A stretch of 64,000 nt of DNA from assembly GCA_947488325.1 (NCBI GenBank), contig CANKYZ010000007.1:1-64000 (forward strand), given 5' to 3'. This DNA comes from an uncultured Erythrobacter sp. Its GTDB lineage: Bacteria > Pseudomonadota > Alphaproteobacteria > Sphingomonadales > Sphingomonadaceae. Shown piece by piece: positions 50,865-60,983 of the stretch (positions are counted from its first letter, which is position 1; the number at the start of each line of letters is the position of its first letter). The notes beneath the pieces were generated by a model. That model saw nothing but the letters and a program-made list of their open reading frames with translations. It ran no database searches and was not told where the DNA came from. The position numbers were made by a program, and so were the translations under genes.

Positions 50865-52430
50865 CTAACTTCCACCCCATTCCGCACTTAGCGGATCGCC
50901 ATTTATGCGCACGCTAACGCTAACGCCACGCCGCGCTAGGATTTCTGCAGCTTGAGTGGTCTCTTCGGCATTGCCGATCAACATGATCGGCAGATCGACC
51001 CGAATCGATGCCCATTCGATCACACTCAAAGCCTGTGCGCCTGCGGGTGTAGGCCCGTCATCGTCGAAAGCTATACTTTGCGGCAGGTCAACAATCGGCG
51101 GGAGCAATTCAATCACCCAATCCGGCTCCGTCGCGGCAATCCTTAGTTCTAGCGCGCGATAGGCCGCCAAAGTCGCACCATCTAGCCGTTCAGCCCGGAC
51201 CGTTGCCCGACGGCGTGTGCGATCAACTGTGACCTCGGATTCGGTGACGCCGGCCACTAGTGCAAGTCGGGTGGCCAGACTGTCAGCGCGCTCTAGGGCA
51301 GCCTCTTCCTCGTTGATGCGTACTGCAGAAAGTTGTGCTTGTTGAGCAGCGCTAGCAGCCGTGCCAACTTGTAACTGAACCAGACCAAGCTCAACTGGCT
51401 GGCCTAGCCTGGCCGTAAGTGCGCGTTCAATTTCTGCCTCCGCATCTGAGCGCGGTGCTGGTGTGTAAATTGATGCAGAGACCACAATCGGGGACGATCG
51501 AAAATCAACATCAAGCCGCGAAATCTCCGATCCAACAGCAAATGGTTCTTCGATTTCGCTACGGATCACGCGCTGCGAATTGGTCTGAAATGCGATCTGT
51601 TGCAACGAAAAGGCCAGCGGTACTGCAAGCGCCATAAACACCGCGAACACTGCAAAATTCTGATAGATAGACTGGCGCGAGCTGAGCGAAGTCTTGAATC
51701 CGTAAATTCGCGCCATGGCCCATGCGGTGAGTGCAATAGTGATAAGGTTGGTGACATAAAGCAGCAATGCGCCGGAGAAGACCGTCCAATTCCACGTCGC
51801 CAGACCAAATCCAATCGTCGCAAGTGGCGGCATTAAGGCTGTCGCAATAGCGACACCCACAATGGTGCCTTCGCGACCACGGATCATCGCATAGGCGCCT
51901 GCAAGCGCTGAAAAGAGCGCCACAAACAAATCAAACAGATTGGGCTGGGTTCGTGCGGCAATCTCTGGAGTGATCGTCTGGATTGGCGAAATATATACCA
52001 ATGCCCCGGTGAGCCCGATCGCGATAAGCGTCCCCCACGCCAAACTGCGCGCGGATTTCTTAAGCCATTGATAGTCTCCAATCGCGAGCGCAAAACCAAG
52101 TCCCATGATCGGGTCCATCAACGGAGAGAGCAACATCGCGCCAATCACAACAGCAGGCGAGGATAAGAGCAGACCCAAGACCGCAATCCCCGCGCTCATC
52201 GCAGTCATAAACAAATAGCGTTCGGAAAGCGCACATTCAGCGCGGCGTTTTTCGATTACTTCCGCCTGATCAACCGTGCCAACGACATCTTCAAACCACC
52301 AGCGGCGAACGCTGAACAGCACCCGCGTCATCGACAAGTCACCTTCGATTGTCGCAGCATTATTTTTCTTTGGAATCGGCGTGTAGCCCGAACTTGAAGG
52401 AGCCGGTCGCGGTTTATTCTCTTCTTCCAC
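50865..52430 (-). CDS. DUF389-family membrane protein
   Basis: MSAGIAVLGLLLSSPAVVIGAMLLSPLMDPIMGLGFALAIGD; IVGVAIATALMPPLATIGFGLATWNWTVFSGALLLYVTNLITIAL. Confidence 0.92.
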   Translation of the reverse strand: MEEENKPRPAPSSSGYTPIPKKNNAATIEGDLSMTRVLFSVRRWWFEDVVGTVDQAEVIEKRRAECALSERYLFMTAMSAGIAVLGLLLSSPAVVIGAMLLSPLMDPIMGLGFALAIGDYQWLKKSARSLAWGTLIAIGLTGALVYISPIQTITPEIAARTQPNLFDLFVALFSALAGAYAMIRGREGTIVGVAIATALMPPLATIGFGLATWNWTVFSGALLLYVTNLITIALTAWAMARIYGFKTSLSSRQSIYQNFAVFAVFMALAVPLAFSLQQIAFQTNSQRVIRSEIEEPFAVGSEISRLDVDFRSSPIVVSASIYTPAPRSDAEAEIERALTARLGQPVELGLVQLQVGTAASAAQQAQLSAVRINEEEAALERADSLATRLALVAGVTESEVTVDRTRRRATVRAERLDGATLAAYRALELRIAATEPDWVIELLPPIVDLPQSIAFDDDGPTPAGAQALSVIEWASIRVDLPIMLIGNAEETTQAAEILARRGVSVSVRINGDPLSAEWGGS

Positions 52431-52601
52431 TAGTGTCAGTCCCCTCTGTTATAGCCCTGCTTTACGGGCATTTCTGATCGAACAAAAGCGTGTAAGCCAT
52501 TGGTCCAGTTTCAGGCATGGATTGCCAGCGGCAAACAGGCTAGCTTCAACATAATCTTGAAACACGTGTTTTAGATCACTAATACAGTAACCAAAGACAG
52601 A

Positions 52602-53927
52602 ATGATCAAATTTGACGATGAAGACGGGCCGGCGTTCAGATACTTCGCATTGCCCGACGGACCAGGGAGCAAGAAACACCGCATGAGCATCGAGACTAGC
52701 CCAGAAGCAGGCCGAAGAACAGGCAACGCAGCCGCCACGAAAACGGCCAGTGATTTTGAGCTGACCCCGCCAGACCCAGTCCCCGTGGTCTCGGCTGAAA
52801 AAGCTGCTGGATTGGTGCCTGTCGCCGCTGAACAAAAATCTAAACTCGACACCAAAGTTGATGCGTTTGTGACCGACCTGATTTCGGTCGATGCCAATTC
52901 GCCAGCATTTGGCGAAAAGGTCGACCAGATCACTCGCATGGGTCAGGAACAAATTCGCGCCGCTGCTGCACATTCTAATCGTTTCTTAGACCGTCCAGTG
53001 CGCGCAATGGACGACGACAGCAATGTCGGCAGCAACCTCGCTGAATTGCGGCGAACGGTCGAAGACCTCGATCCCGGCCGCAAGAACAAATTGCTATCCC
53101 CGCGCAAACTGTTTGGCATCATCCCATTCGGCAGCAAGCTGAAGAACTATTTTGACAGCTATACCAGCGCGCAAAGTCACATTCAGGCGATCCTTGAACG
53201 GCTAGAGGGTGGCAAAAAAGAACTTCATCTCGACAACGCCGCGATCGACACTGAGCGGCAAAAGCTCTGGGAAGCAATGGGCGAACTGGAGCAGATGATC
53301 CACATCGCCAAGACACTGGATGAACGGCTAGAGGCCAAGGCTCTGGAACTGGATTCCAGCGATCCGGAGAAGGCCAAAGCGCTTCGGGAAAGCGCACTGT
53401 TTTATGTTCGTCAGCGCACTCAGGATTTGCTGACCCAGATGGCGGTGAGCGTGCAAGGTTACCTCGCGCTTGATTTGGTGAAGAAGAACAATGTCGAACT
53501 TGTCAAAGGCGTTGACCGGGCCAGCACAACCACTGTGGGCGCTCTACGCACTGCCGTGACCGTGGCGCAGGCGATGACCAATCAGAAATTGGTTCTGCAA
53601 CAGATCACGTCGCTCAACCAAACCACCACAGACATTATCGATTCAACCAGCACATTGCTGCGCGAACAGACTGCACAAATCCACGAGCAAGCTGCGTCAT
53701 CAACGATCCCGCTGGAAACGCTGCAGCGCGCTTTTCAGAACATCTATGACACGATGGACGAGGTCGACAACTTCAAAGTCCGCGCGCTCGACAGCATGAA
53801 ACAAACCGTCAACGTGCTGACCGATGAAGTTGAAAAATCGAAGGGCTATATTGCCCGCGCCGAAGGCCAAGCTCAGGCGCAGGCCAAGGTTGCTGCCGAT
53901 CCATCTCTGCTGGCGCTGGATAGCTAA
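52602..53927 (+). CDS. Toxic anion resistance protein, TelA/KlaA family
   Basis: LDPGRKNKLLSPRKLFGIIPFGSKLKNYFDSYTSAQSHIQAILERLEGGKKELHLDNAAIDTERQKLWEAMGELEQMI; start may be 52683. Confidence 0.9.
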   Translation: MIKFDDEDGPAFRYFALPDGPGSKKHRMSIETSPEAGRRTGNAAATKTASDFELTPPDPVPVVSAEKAAGLVPVAAEQKSKLDTKVDAFVTDLISVDANSPAFGEKVDQITRMGQEQIRAAAAHSNRFLDRPVRAMDDDSNVGSNLAELRRTVEDLDPGRKNKLLSPRKLFGIIPFGSKLKNYFDSYTSAQSHIQAILERLEGGKKELHLDNAAIDTERQKLWEAMGELEQMIHIAKTLDERLEAKALELDSSDPEKAKALRESALFYVRQRTQDLLTQMAVSVQGYLALDLVKKNNVELVKGVDRASTTTVGALRTAVTVAQAMTNQKLVLQQITSLNQTTTDIIDSTSTLLREQTAQIHEQAASSTIPLETLQRAFQNIYDTMDEVDNFKVRALDSMKQTVNVLTDEVEKSKGYIARAEGQAQAQAKVAADPSLLALDS

Positions 53928-54748
53928 TGCCGGACAGCACCGACGAATCCGAACATATTCTGCGGGCAGCCAAACAATCGCTGCTGACCCAGAAACAGGG
54001 CGGCACGCACCGGCCAGGGGATTCAATCGGCAAGGGATCCGCATCAGCCAAACGCAAGAATTGGCTAAGCCGTGCTAAGTATTTTGCTGGTGCGGTGCTG
54101 ACTATTTTTGTGACCATGGCTGTTGCAGGTGTCGTGCTAAACGGCATCGGTTTTGCAGGCGTGATGATGACGGCACTCGCAGTGATGGCGGCCGCATTCG
54201 TCTTCTCAAACTTCCCCAAAGTCAAAATTCCCAAGCGCACCGAGCTTAAACAAGGCAACCCCAAGCAAATGGTCGCTCGGACAGAACTCTGGCTCGAAGC
54301 TCAACGCCCTGCGCTGCCTGCTTCTGCAGCGATGGTGGTCGATCAATTGGGGGTTCAGCTTGACGCATTGGGACTCCAGTTAGAAACCATTGACGCCGCT
54401 CATCCAGCGATAAACGAAGTGCGCGAATTGGTCGGGGAATACATCCCAGAGACGATCGACAATTACCGCAAGATTCCTGAACATCTCCGCAAGGAAGATC
54501 ACGCGGGCGGCACCGCTGACGAGCGCCTCACATCGAGCCTCACGAAACTTTCAAGCGAAGTCGACCGGGTAACCCGCCGCCTCGCAGAAGGGGCGCTGGA
54601 CGATCTTGCGATCAAGTCCCGTTATCTCGATTACCGATATGGCGGCGATGACCTAATTCAGGACATGCGCGGCGATCCATCGGTTACTGGCACGCCATTA
54701 CCAACGCCGGATGTCGCAATCCCAGTACCGTCCAAACAGGCGCGATAG
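53927..54748 (+). CDS. XpaC-like (5-bromo-4-chloroindolyl phosphate hydrolysis) family protein
   Basis: Two TM segments then helical domain ELVGEYIPETIDNYRKIPEHLRK; TAATG overlap with TelA gene. Confidence 0.75.
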   Translation: MPDSTDESEHILRAAKQSLLTQKQGGTHRPGDSIGKGSASAKRKNWLSRAKYFAGAVLTIFVTMAVAGVVLNGIGFAGVMMTALAVMAAAFVFSNFPKVKIPKRTELKQGNPKQMVARTELWLEAQRPALPASAAMVVDQLGVQLDALGLQLETIDAAHPAINEVRELVGEYIPETIDNYRKIPEHLRKEDHAGGTADERLTSSLTKLSSEVDRVTRRLAEGALDDLAIKSRYLDYRYGGDDLIQDMRGDPSVTGTPLPTPDVAIPVPSKQAR

Positions 54749-54750
54749 AG

Positions 54751-55053
54751 ATGCGCGTATCGCTCCCTCACGATCTCGGCCGCGAAGAAGTGCGCCGCCG
54801 GATGCATGAACATGGTCACGAGATTGCCGACTATTTCCCGGCTGGACTGGCCAAGGTTGAAACCAGTTGGTCAAATAAAAACCGAATGGACTTGCACATA
54901 ACTGCCGCCGGGCAACGGATCGAAGGCGGAGTTAACGTCGGTGAAAACGAAGTCATGATCGAGCTTGATTTACCTGCGATGCTGGGTTTTTTGCGCAGTA
55001 CTTTGGAAGGCGCCGTCCGCGAACATGGCGGAAAACTGCTCGAAAAGAACTGA
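54751..55053 (+). CDS. Polyhydroxyalkanoic acid system-like small protein
   Basis: MRVSLPHDLGREEVRRRMHEHGHEIADYFP...AAGQRIEGGVNVGENEVMIELDLPAMLGFLRSTLEGAVREHGGKLLEKN. Confidence 0.8.
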   Translation: MRVSLPHDLGREEVRRRMHEHGHEIADYFPAGLAKVETSWSNKNRMDLHITAAGQRIEGGVNVGENEVMIELDLPAMLGFLRSTLEGAVREHGGKLLEKN

Positions 55054-55066
55054 AGAACAACTGTGC

Positions 55067-55876
55067 CTAGGCCGGCCTAGTCAGCAGTGTCACGCCAGCA
55101 TTCCTAAAATCTAGGACTTCTAAATCTTGCGCAAAGAGGCACTCACCAGCCCCTGCACTTACTTTGCAGTCCTGTGCCACCAGTTTCCCGCGTAACGGCA
55201 ACGCAAGCAGTGGCCCAGTGTAAGCCTGCAATATCTCATCACCAGGCGCGCCTTCGATCCGATCCAGCCGGAAATGTGCTCCGTTGGTCAGTGTATTGCC
55301 ACGCTGTGCGACCGTTCCCTTGTTCTTAGGATTGTAAGGCGTGCAGTCAGCAACCGATAGTGCCCGATCCAGATGCAATTCACGAGGACGGCCATAATCA
55401 TACAACCGAAAGGTCGTATCGCTGTTCTGTTGCACTTCCACCAAAGCAAGTCCGGGCCCGATCGCGTGGACCGTTCCGGCAGGAAGGTAAAAGACATCGC
55501 CTGGATGCGCGGGATGCCACGTCAACAGTTCTTCAATTGAGCCATCGCGCGCAGCGGCCTCGATCTGCTGAGGTGTAACTTTTTCGTCAAAACCAATCGC
55601 CAATTGGGCGCCGGGTTGAGCATCCAGCACAAGCCAGCATTCTTCCTTTCCATCTTCGCCGGGCAAGGCATTGGAGTCCGACGGATGCACCTGAACTGAC
55701 AATTTTTCACTGGTGAAAAGATATTTGACTAGCAGCCGCGGCAATTCAGGCGGCGGTTCGAACCAAATTTCGCCAATTCTGGTATCACTTGGCGCAGTGA
55801 ATGGAGCTGGCAGCGAACTGCAGCCCCATACTTTCTCCACCAAGCGGGTGGGTATCTGACGCACACTGCCTGTCAC
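55067..55876 (-). CDS. manA: Class I mannose-6-phosphate isomerase
   Basis: VKYLFTSEKLSVQVHPSDSNALPGEDGKEECWLVLDAQPGAQLAIGF; PGDVFYLPAGTVHAIGPGLALVEVQQNSDTTFRLYDYGR. Confidence 0.92.
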   Translation of the reverse strand: MTGSVRQIPTRLVEKVWGCSSLPAPFTAPSDTRIGEIWFEPPPELPRLLVKYLFTSEKLSVQVHPSDSNALPGEDGKEECWLVLDAQPGAQLAIGFDEKVTPQQIEAAARDGSIEELLTWHPAHPGDVFYLPAGTVHAIGPGLALVEVQQNSDTTFRLYDYGRPRELHLDRALSVADCTPYNPKNKGTVAQRGNTLTNGAHFRLDRIEGAPGDEILQAYTGPLLALPLRGKLVAQDCKVSAGAGECLFAQDLEVLDFRNAGVTLLTRPA

Positions 55877-56928
55877 TGGTGAGCGGCTCCGGGCAGTTTT
55901 CCCACGGCCTGAGCGTCATCACATGTTGTCACCAACACCTCGCCATCTGAAACGATGATACAGACGTTGGAGAGACCAACCGCGGAAATACGGGGGCCAT
56001 CACTTAAGGCCAGAACATTGCTGCAATCCAGCAGATCGGCTGTCCCGCGAATGACATTATCGCCGTCGCCGCCGCCGTTTAGTTGCTCAGAAAGTGCATC
56101 GCGCAATGCGGTCCAATTTCCGATATCGGACCAGCCCATATCGGCTGGAACCATCGCGGCACGGGCGGTGTTTTCCATAACCGCATAATCGATGGAATCA
56201 CCTTCGATGCTTGCGAAAACATCGGGATTTGGGTGAAAGCGCGTTCCGTCTTCACGGCCTGCCAAGGCAGCTTGCAGCACGGATTTCGCCATGGCTGGAC
56301 GGTGCCGAGCGAGTTCGTCGAGCAATGCCCCCGCGCGGAATACAAAGATACCACCATTCCAGCTATATTCACCGCTGGCCAAATAGCTTTCTGCACGCGC
56401 GCGGTCAGGCTTCTCCACGAATTCAGCAATCTTGTAGCCGCCCGGCAATTCCTCTCCTCGCCTAAGATAACCATAGCCCGTTTCTGGTCGATCGGGCGCA
56501 ATCCCAATGGATACGAGGTAATCCTGTGCCGCCAATTCCCCAGCGACCAGCGCCGCGCTGCGAAATGCAGCTTCATCAGCGATATGATGATCGCTCGGGC
56601 AGACCAAGATGATATCATCGGGAGGTAGAAGAGCCGCAGCCAGAGCAATTGCGGGTGCAGTGTTCCTTGCAGCGGGTTCCACGATCAAGCGATGCGGCGC
56701 ACCGTGCATTTGCTCTTCGATAAGGCCGCAATGCTGAGCGCCTGCAACGATGATTGGTGCAGCAAATTGCGCGTTTCCAGTCACCCGACCCACAGCTTGC
56801 TCAAACAAAGTCGTATCACCGATAAGCGGCAAAAATGGTTTGGGCATGGCTTTACGGCTCGCAGGCCAAAGCCGGGTGCCGCTGCCGCCGCAAAGAATAA
56901 CGGGGTGGATTGAGCGCTGCTTAATCAT
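55873..56928 (-). CDS. manC: Mannose-1-phosphate guanylyltransferase
   Basis: IHPVILCGGSGTRLWPASRKAMPKPFLPLIGDTTLFEQAV; ILVCPSDHHIADEAAF; YSWNGGIFVFRAGALLDEL; PADMGWSDIGNWTAL; 4-nt overlap with manA. Confidence 0.93.
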   Translation of the reverse strand: MIKQRSIHPVILCGGSGTRLWPASRKAMPKPFLPLIGDTTLFEQAVGRVTGNAQFAAPIIVAGAQHCGLIEEQMHGAPHRLIVEPAARNTAPAIALAAALLPPDDIILVCPSDHHIADEAAFRSAALVAGELAAQDYLVSIGIAPDRPETGYGYLRRGEELPGGYKIAEFVEKPDRARAESYLASGEYSWNGGIFVFRAGALLDELARHRPAMAKSVLQAALAGREDGTRFHPNPDVFASIEGDSIDYAVMENTARAAMVPADMGWSDIGNWTALRDALSEQLNGGGDGDNVIRGTADLLDCSNVLALSDGPRISAVGLSNVCIIVSDGEVLVTTCDDAQAVGKLPGAAHQ

Positions 56929-57016
56929 GCCCAGCCTTTAGCATTGAGGGGGTTTAAAGCCAGTGAACGCGCAAAGGAGGCACTAATTGTGTTGATCACT
57001 TCACGCCGATGCAGCC

Positions 57017-57739
57017 TTATCTTTGGCGAAAATCAACGCGATAGCCATAACGTGCCTCAACCGCATCACCAGCTCGATTGCGCGCGGGATTGAAACGAAT
57101 TTTCTCGATCACAAGCCCGCAGACCAGCGCAGTGCTCTGGGGGTCTGCTGTGCTACGAGTGACCGAACAGTCGCGTGCTCGGCCATCGGTGGTAACGGTG
57201 AAAAAGACGGTCACCGATGTCCCGAACCGAGCTTCTCGTCCACCATCCGGGATAGGGAAATCGCGCCTGAGGTCAAGGTTGCCTGACGCCACATTGGGCC
57301 TCACTGCCACACCGTTACCCTGCCCGCCGCCTTGATTACCGCTACCGGTTCCCAGACCATCGCCATCCGCACCTGTTCCATCACCTTCCTCACGCGCGCC
57401 GGATCGCTGTGCTGTGCCTGTTGACGATGCTTGTTGAAGAGGTTCGGGGTTGCTCTCAATTCGCGACGATGGCGCGGTAACCGGTTCAGGCACCGCTTCC
57501 TCCCCTGGATTACCAGCGGCACCTTCATTTGGCTCTGGCACCGCTTCGGCATCGTCGGGTGCGGTGATTGTAACGGTAAAGGTGCTCGTCAATTCACGTT
57601 CAACCGAAGCGGTAAATTCGGGCGCAAGTAGGCGCGACAGACCATAAAGCGCAAAAACGTGAAAAATCGCGATTGCACTGAGCAAGGGCCAGCGCGGCCC
57701 CTTCGGTTTTCCCTGATATCCGCGTTTGCTCTTGATCAT
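57017..57739 (-). CDS. TonB-family energy transducer protein
   Basis: N-terminal TM, P/E/G-rich linker, C-terminal GTSVTVFFTVTTDGRARDCSVTRSTADPQSTALVCGLVIEKIRFNPARNRAGDAVEARYGYRVDFRQ. Confidence 0.88.
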   Translation of the reverse strand: MIKSKRGYQGKPKGPRWPLLSAIAIFHVFALYGLSRLLAPEFTASVERELTSTFTVTITAPDDAEAVPEPNEGAAGNPGEEAVPEPVTAPSSRIESNPEPLQQASSTGTAQRSGAREEGDGTGADGDGLGTGSGNQGGGQGNGVAVRPNVASGNLDLRRDFPIPDGGREARFGTSVTVFFTVTTDGRARDCSVTRSTADPQSTALVCGLVIEKIRFNPARNRAGDAVEARYGYRVDFRQR

Positions 57740-57791
57740 CTATCCTATGCCACGGTGCGTTTGAAATTTCAGGTCGGAGCGGGTCCAACCC

Positions 57792-60700
57792 ATGCTGGTT
57801 CTTTACCAGCAGATCATGATTATAGCGATGGAGCGCATCATCGAAAGTGTGTTGAAACGTACGGGTCGAACTGATCCACGTTCGCATGGGCCGGCCCCAA
57901 CGGATTCCACGGCGTTTTGCGGCAAAATCGCTACAGGTACGCTTGATCAACGTAGCCTGATCTTTGCGTTTGGAGGGACGCTGACATTCTTTGGTCTTGG
58001 CCTGTTTTGTCTGTCGATTGCACGCTTCGACGCCGCGTTGATCAGCGTTTGGATCCCGAACGCCAGTGCCGTAGCACTGCTGCTATTGGCACGGCTGCGC
58101 AATGAGTTGCCGATCTATACCGGGATCGTTATCGCCAGCCTCAGCGCGCATTTCATCTCGGGCTATGCGGCCGATGCTACGCTGGCATTCACCGCTGCCA
58201 ACATAGTCGATATTGCACTTGTCACGTGGCTAACCCGGCGTGCGTGCGGGGCACAGCCAGACATGACTGACTTAACGCATTTGGGCCGGTTTCTGATGTA
58301 TGGCGGCCTGATTGGTCCGGTTGCGTCCGCATCGATCGCGATCATCGCGATGGGTTCCCAACCCAGCGGTGCCTTCACCAGCGCAACCGCTTGGTTCCTC
58401 GCTAACAGCATGGGCATGATCCTGACTGTACCAGCAGCGCTTTTGATTAATGCGGCCATCCATAATCAAATCACATTGACCACGGCGCAATTGTTTGAAC
58501 GCAGCGCAATGATGATCGGCGGATTGGTAGCCGTCTTTCTGGTGTTCAATCAGGAAGGCCATCCGTTTCTGTTCCTTGTTCCCCCAATCACTTTGCTGAT
58601 GGCATTCCGGCTGGGGCCTCTTGGCACCGCGCTTTACGTGCCTGGCATTGCTGTTTTGGCTAGCTGGATGGCCTATGCGCAGATTGGTCCAATTGCTCCT
58701 GGCACCGGATCCGGCATCGGAAAAATGTATGCCATCCAAGCAATCGTTGCCGCCAATTTTCTGATCGGACTGCCAATTGCAGCCATCCTCGCAGGGCGAG
58801 CACGCTTGACAGAACAATTGGCCGAGGGCCGCGCTGAACTTGCCTTGCTTACCGACAATGTGACCGACGCGGTTCTCAACATAGATAATCGCGGCGTCTG
58901 CACCTACGCATCGCCGTCTGTGCGTGATGTTCTGGGCAGAGAACCAAACGATCTGATTGGTCACATCATTACTGAACGCAGCCACGAAGACGCGGGCGAT
59001 CGGATCGCTTTAGCGCTCGATCGGCTTTTAGGCGGTCAAGTCGATAAGGAACGCGTAACCTATCGTAGATTGATGGATGCCGAAGATGGCAGACCTGTTT
59101 TTATTGAGGCGGACTGCACCATCGCATTTTCCTCTGATACGGGAGACCTGAGCGGTGTCGTCGTGTCCGCGCGCGACGTTACTGAGCGTGTAGAACTAGA
59201 ATTGCTGCTCACGCGCGCACGGCGACATGCTGAACATGCAGCACGCGCCAAGTCCAATTTCCTGGCCAATATGAGCCATGAGATCAGGACACCGATGAAC
59301 GGCGTGCTGGGTTTCGCGGAATTGATGTTGCAAGACAAACAGACTGATGATCATCGTCGCCATACAGAGATGATCGTCCAGTCGGGTCGGTCCATGATGT
59401 TATTACTCAATGATATTTTAGACCTATCAAAGATCGAAGCGGGAAAGATCACGATTGATCACGCCCCTTTCGATCTGTTTGCAACCATCGCTGAATGCGT
59501 GACCCTGCACCGCACCGCAGCTGAAGGAAAGGGCCTCAAGCTCATTTTTAATCCGCATTATTGCGGCCCGGACGGTTGCGGTGGGAATGACGCTGGGTGC
59601 AGCAATTCCGAGCAAGTCCTTTGGGTAACAACCGATGCGCTGCGGCTTCGGCAAATCATCCTAAATCTAGTTGCCAATGCGGTAAAATTCACAGAGCAAG
59701 GCAGCGTCGAAATCAGCTGCCATATCCATGATAATGAAGTCATAATCGAAGTGAAAGACACTGGTATCGGCATTTCTCCATCCCGGATTCAAACGATATT
59801 TTCGCCTTTCACACAGGCAGAAAACGATATTGCGAGGCGGTTTGGCGGCACCGGGTTGGGCCTTACAATCAGCCGTAAATTGGCCGAATTGCTTTCCGGG
59901 AAGATCGAGGTCGAAAGCGAGCCAGAGATTGGGTCGAAATTCCGCATTACATTTCCCGCAATCATTGTTGAGCCGAGAATACCGCTGAATGATCAAATTG
60001 AAGATGTGAAGCCAGTTGATTTGCCAAAATCTGCAAGGATACTCTTGGCTGAGGATCACGATGTAAACCGTCAACTGGGTTCGAAAATGCTGGAACGGTG
60101 TGGCCAATCGGTAGAGATCGCTCATGACGGTAACGAGGCGATCGCGATGGTGATCGACAGCATGATGCGTGGCAAACCGTATGATCTGGTTTTCATGGAT
60201 ATCCAGATGCCAGGCTGCGATGGTTTTGCCGCGACACGCGCAATCCGAGATGAGGGGATTGGCCCTGATATCATGCCGATAATTGCGCTTACCGCTAATG
60301 CCTTCTCTGAAGACATCTCAGAAGCGAAAGAGGCTGGAATGCAGGCCCATCTTTCGAAACCGCTGGTATTTGCTGATCTGGCTCGCGTGTTACAGCGCTG
60401 GCTACCGACGCGGATTGTTGAGTCCGAAGACCCAGAGCCAGAAGACCCTTATAGCGATGACTGCACCCAATGGGACTACGGTCCGCACGACCCGCGACAA
60501 GCTCTAGCGCATAAAACATCGACAATAGACAATGTTGCCCCGCGTGCTGCCGCGGCTTCGGCCAACAGTTCAACAGGCAGTCAGACAGGTCATTCACCGG
60601 AGCTAATCGACCGTTGGAACAAGCGCCGCGCAGAAGCGGTCGAGGCAGTCCGAACAACGCTTGAATGCGGGACATTGTCCGATAGCAATCTACCGCCCGG

Positions 60701-60905
60701 TCTTCATGACGAACTTGCCCGTTTGGTGCATAAGCTGGCCGGAACTGCGGCCATTTTTGGGGAGCCGGAATTAGGCGATCACGCAGCCGCTTTTGAACGA
60801 GCGCTGCGCCAAAATCTGTCAGGTGAAGTGCGCGAAGCTCTGGCGTTTGAACTGCTAAGCGTAGCCGACGATCCAGCCGAAACATTCGCCGCCACTGGCA
60901 GCTAA
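57792..60905 (+). CDS. Hybrid sensor histidine kinase: MASE1-PAS-HisKA-HATPase-REC-HPt
   Basis: MASE1-like multi-TM region; KSNFLANMSHEIRTPMNGVLGF; DALRLRQIILNLVANAVKFT; FGGTGLGLTISRKLAELL; YDLVFMDIQMPGCDGFAATRAIR; LVHKLAGTAAIFGEPELGDHAA. Confidence 0.95.
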   Translation: MLVLYQQIMIIAMERIIESVLKRTGRTDPRSHGPAPTDSTAFCGKIATGTLDQRSLIFAFGGTLTFFGLGLFCLSIARFDAALISVWIPNASAVALLLLARLRNELPIYTGIVIASLSAHFISGYAADATLAFTAANIVDIALVTWLTRRACGAQPDMTDLTHLGRFLMYGGLIGPVASASIAIIAMGSQPSGAFTSATAWFLANSMGMILTVPAALLINAAIHNQITLTTAQLFERSAMMIGGLVAVFLVFNQEGHPFLFLVPPITLLMAFRLGPLGTALYVPGIAVLASWMAYAQIGPIAPGTGSGIGKMYAIQAIVAANFLIGLPIAAILAGRARLTEQLAEGRAELALLTDNVTDAVLNIDNRGVCTYASPSVRDVLGREPNDLIGHIITERSHEDAGDRIALALDRLLGGQVDKERVTYRRLMDAEDGRPVFIEADCTIAFSSDTGDLSGVVVSARDVTERVELELLLTRARRHAEHAARAKSNFLANMSHEIRTPMNGVLGFAELMLQDKQTDDHRRHTEMIVQSGRSMMLLLNDILDLSKIEAGKITIDHAPFDLFATIAECVTLHRTAAEGKGLKLIFNPHYCGPDGCGGNDAGCSNSEQVLWVTTDALRLRQIILNLVANAVKFTEQGSVEISCHIHDNEVIIEVKDTGIGISPSRIQTIFSPFTQAENDIARRFGGTGLGLTISRKLAELLSGKIEVESEPEIGSKFRITFPAIIVEPRIPLNDQIEDVKPVDLPKSARILLAEDHDVNRQLGSKMLERCGQSVEIAHDGNEAIAMVIDSMMRGKPYDLVFMDIQMPGCDGFAATRAIRDEGIGPDIMPIIALTANAFSEDISEAKEAGMQAHLSKPLVFADLARVLQRWLPTRIVESEDPEPEDPYSDDCTQWDYGPHDPRQALAHKTSTIDNVAPRAAAASANSSTGSQTGHSPELIDRWNKRRAEAVEAVRTTLECGTLSDSNLPPGLHDELARLVHKLAGTAAIFGEPELGDHAAAFERALRQNLSGEVREALAFELLSVADDPAETFAATGS

Positions 60906-60929
60906 AGAGCTCGGCTAACCCCAAACGCA

Positions 60930-60957
60930 AACGGCGGAGCCCAAAGGCCCCGCCGTT
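60930..60957. terminator. Hairpin between convergent kinase and TonB-dependent receptor genes
   Basis: AACGGCGG-N12-CCGCCGTT with inner GCC/GGC pairs. Confidence 0.75.
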
Positions 60958-60983
60958 CGTTTAGCTTAGCAGTTTGATCGCAA

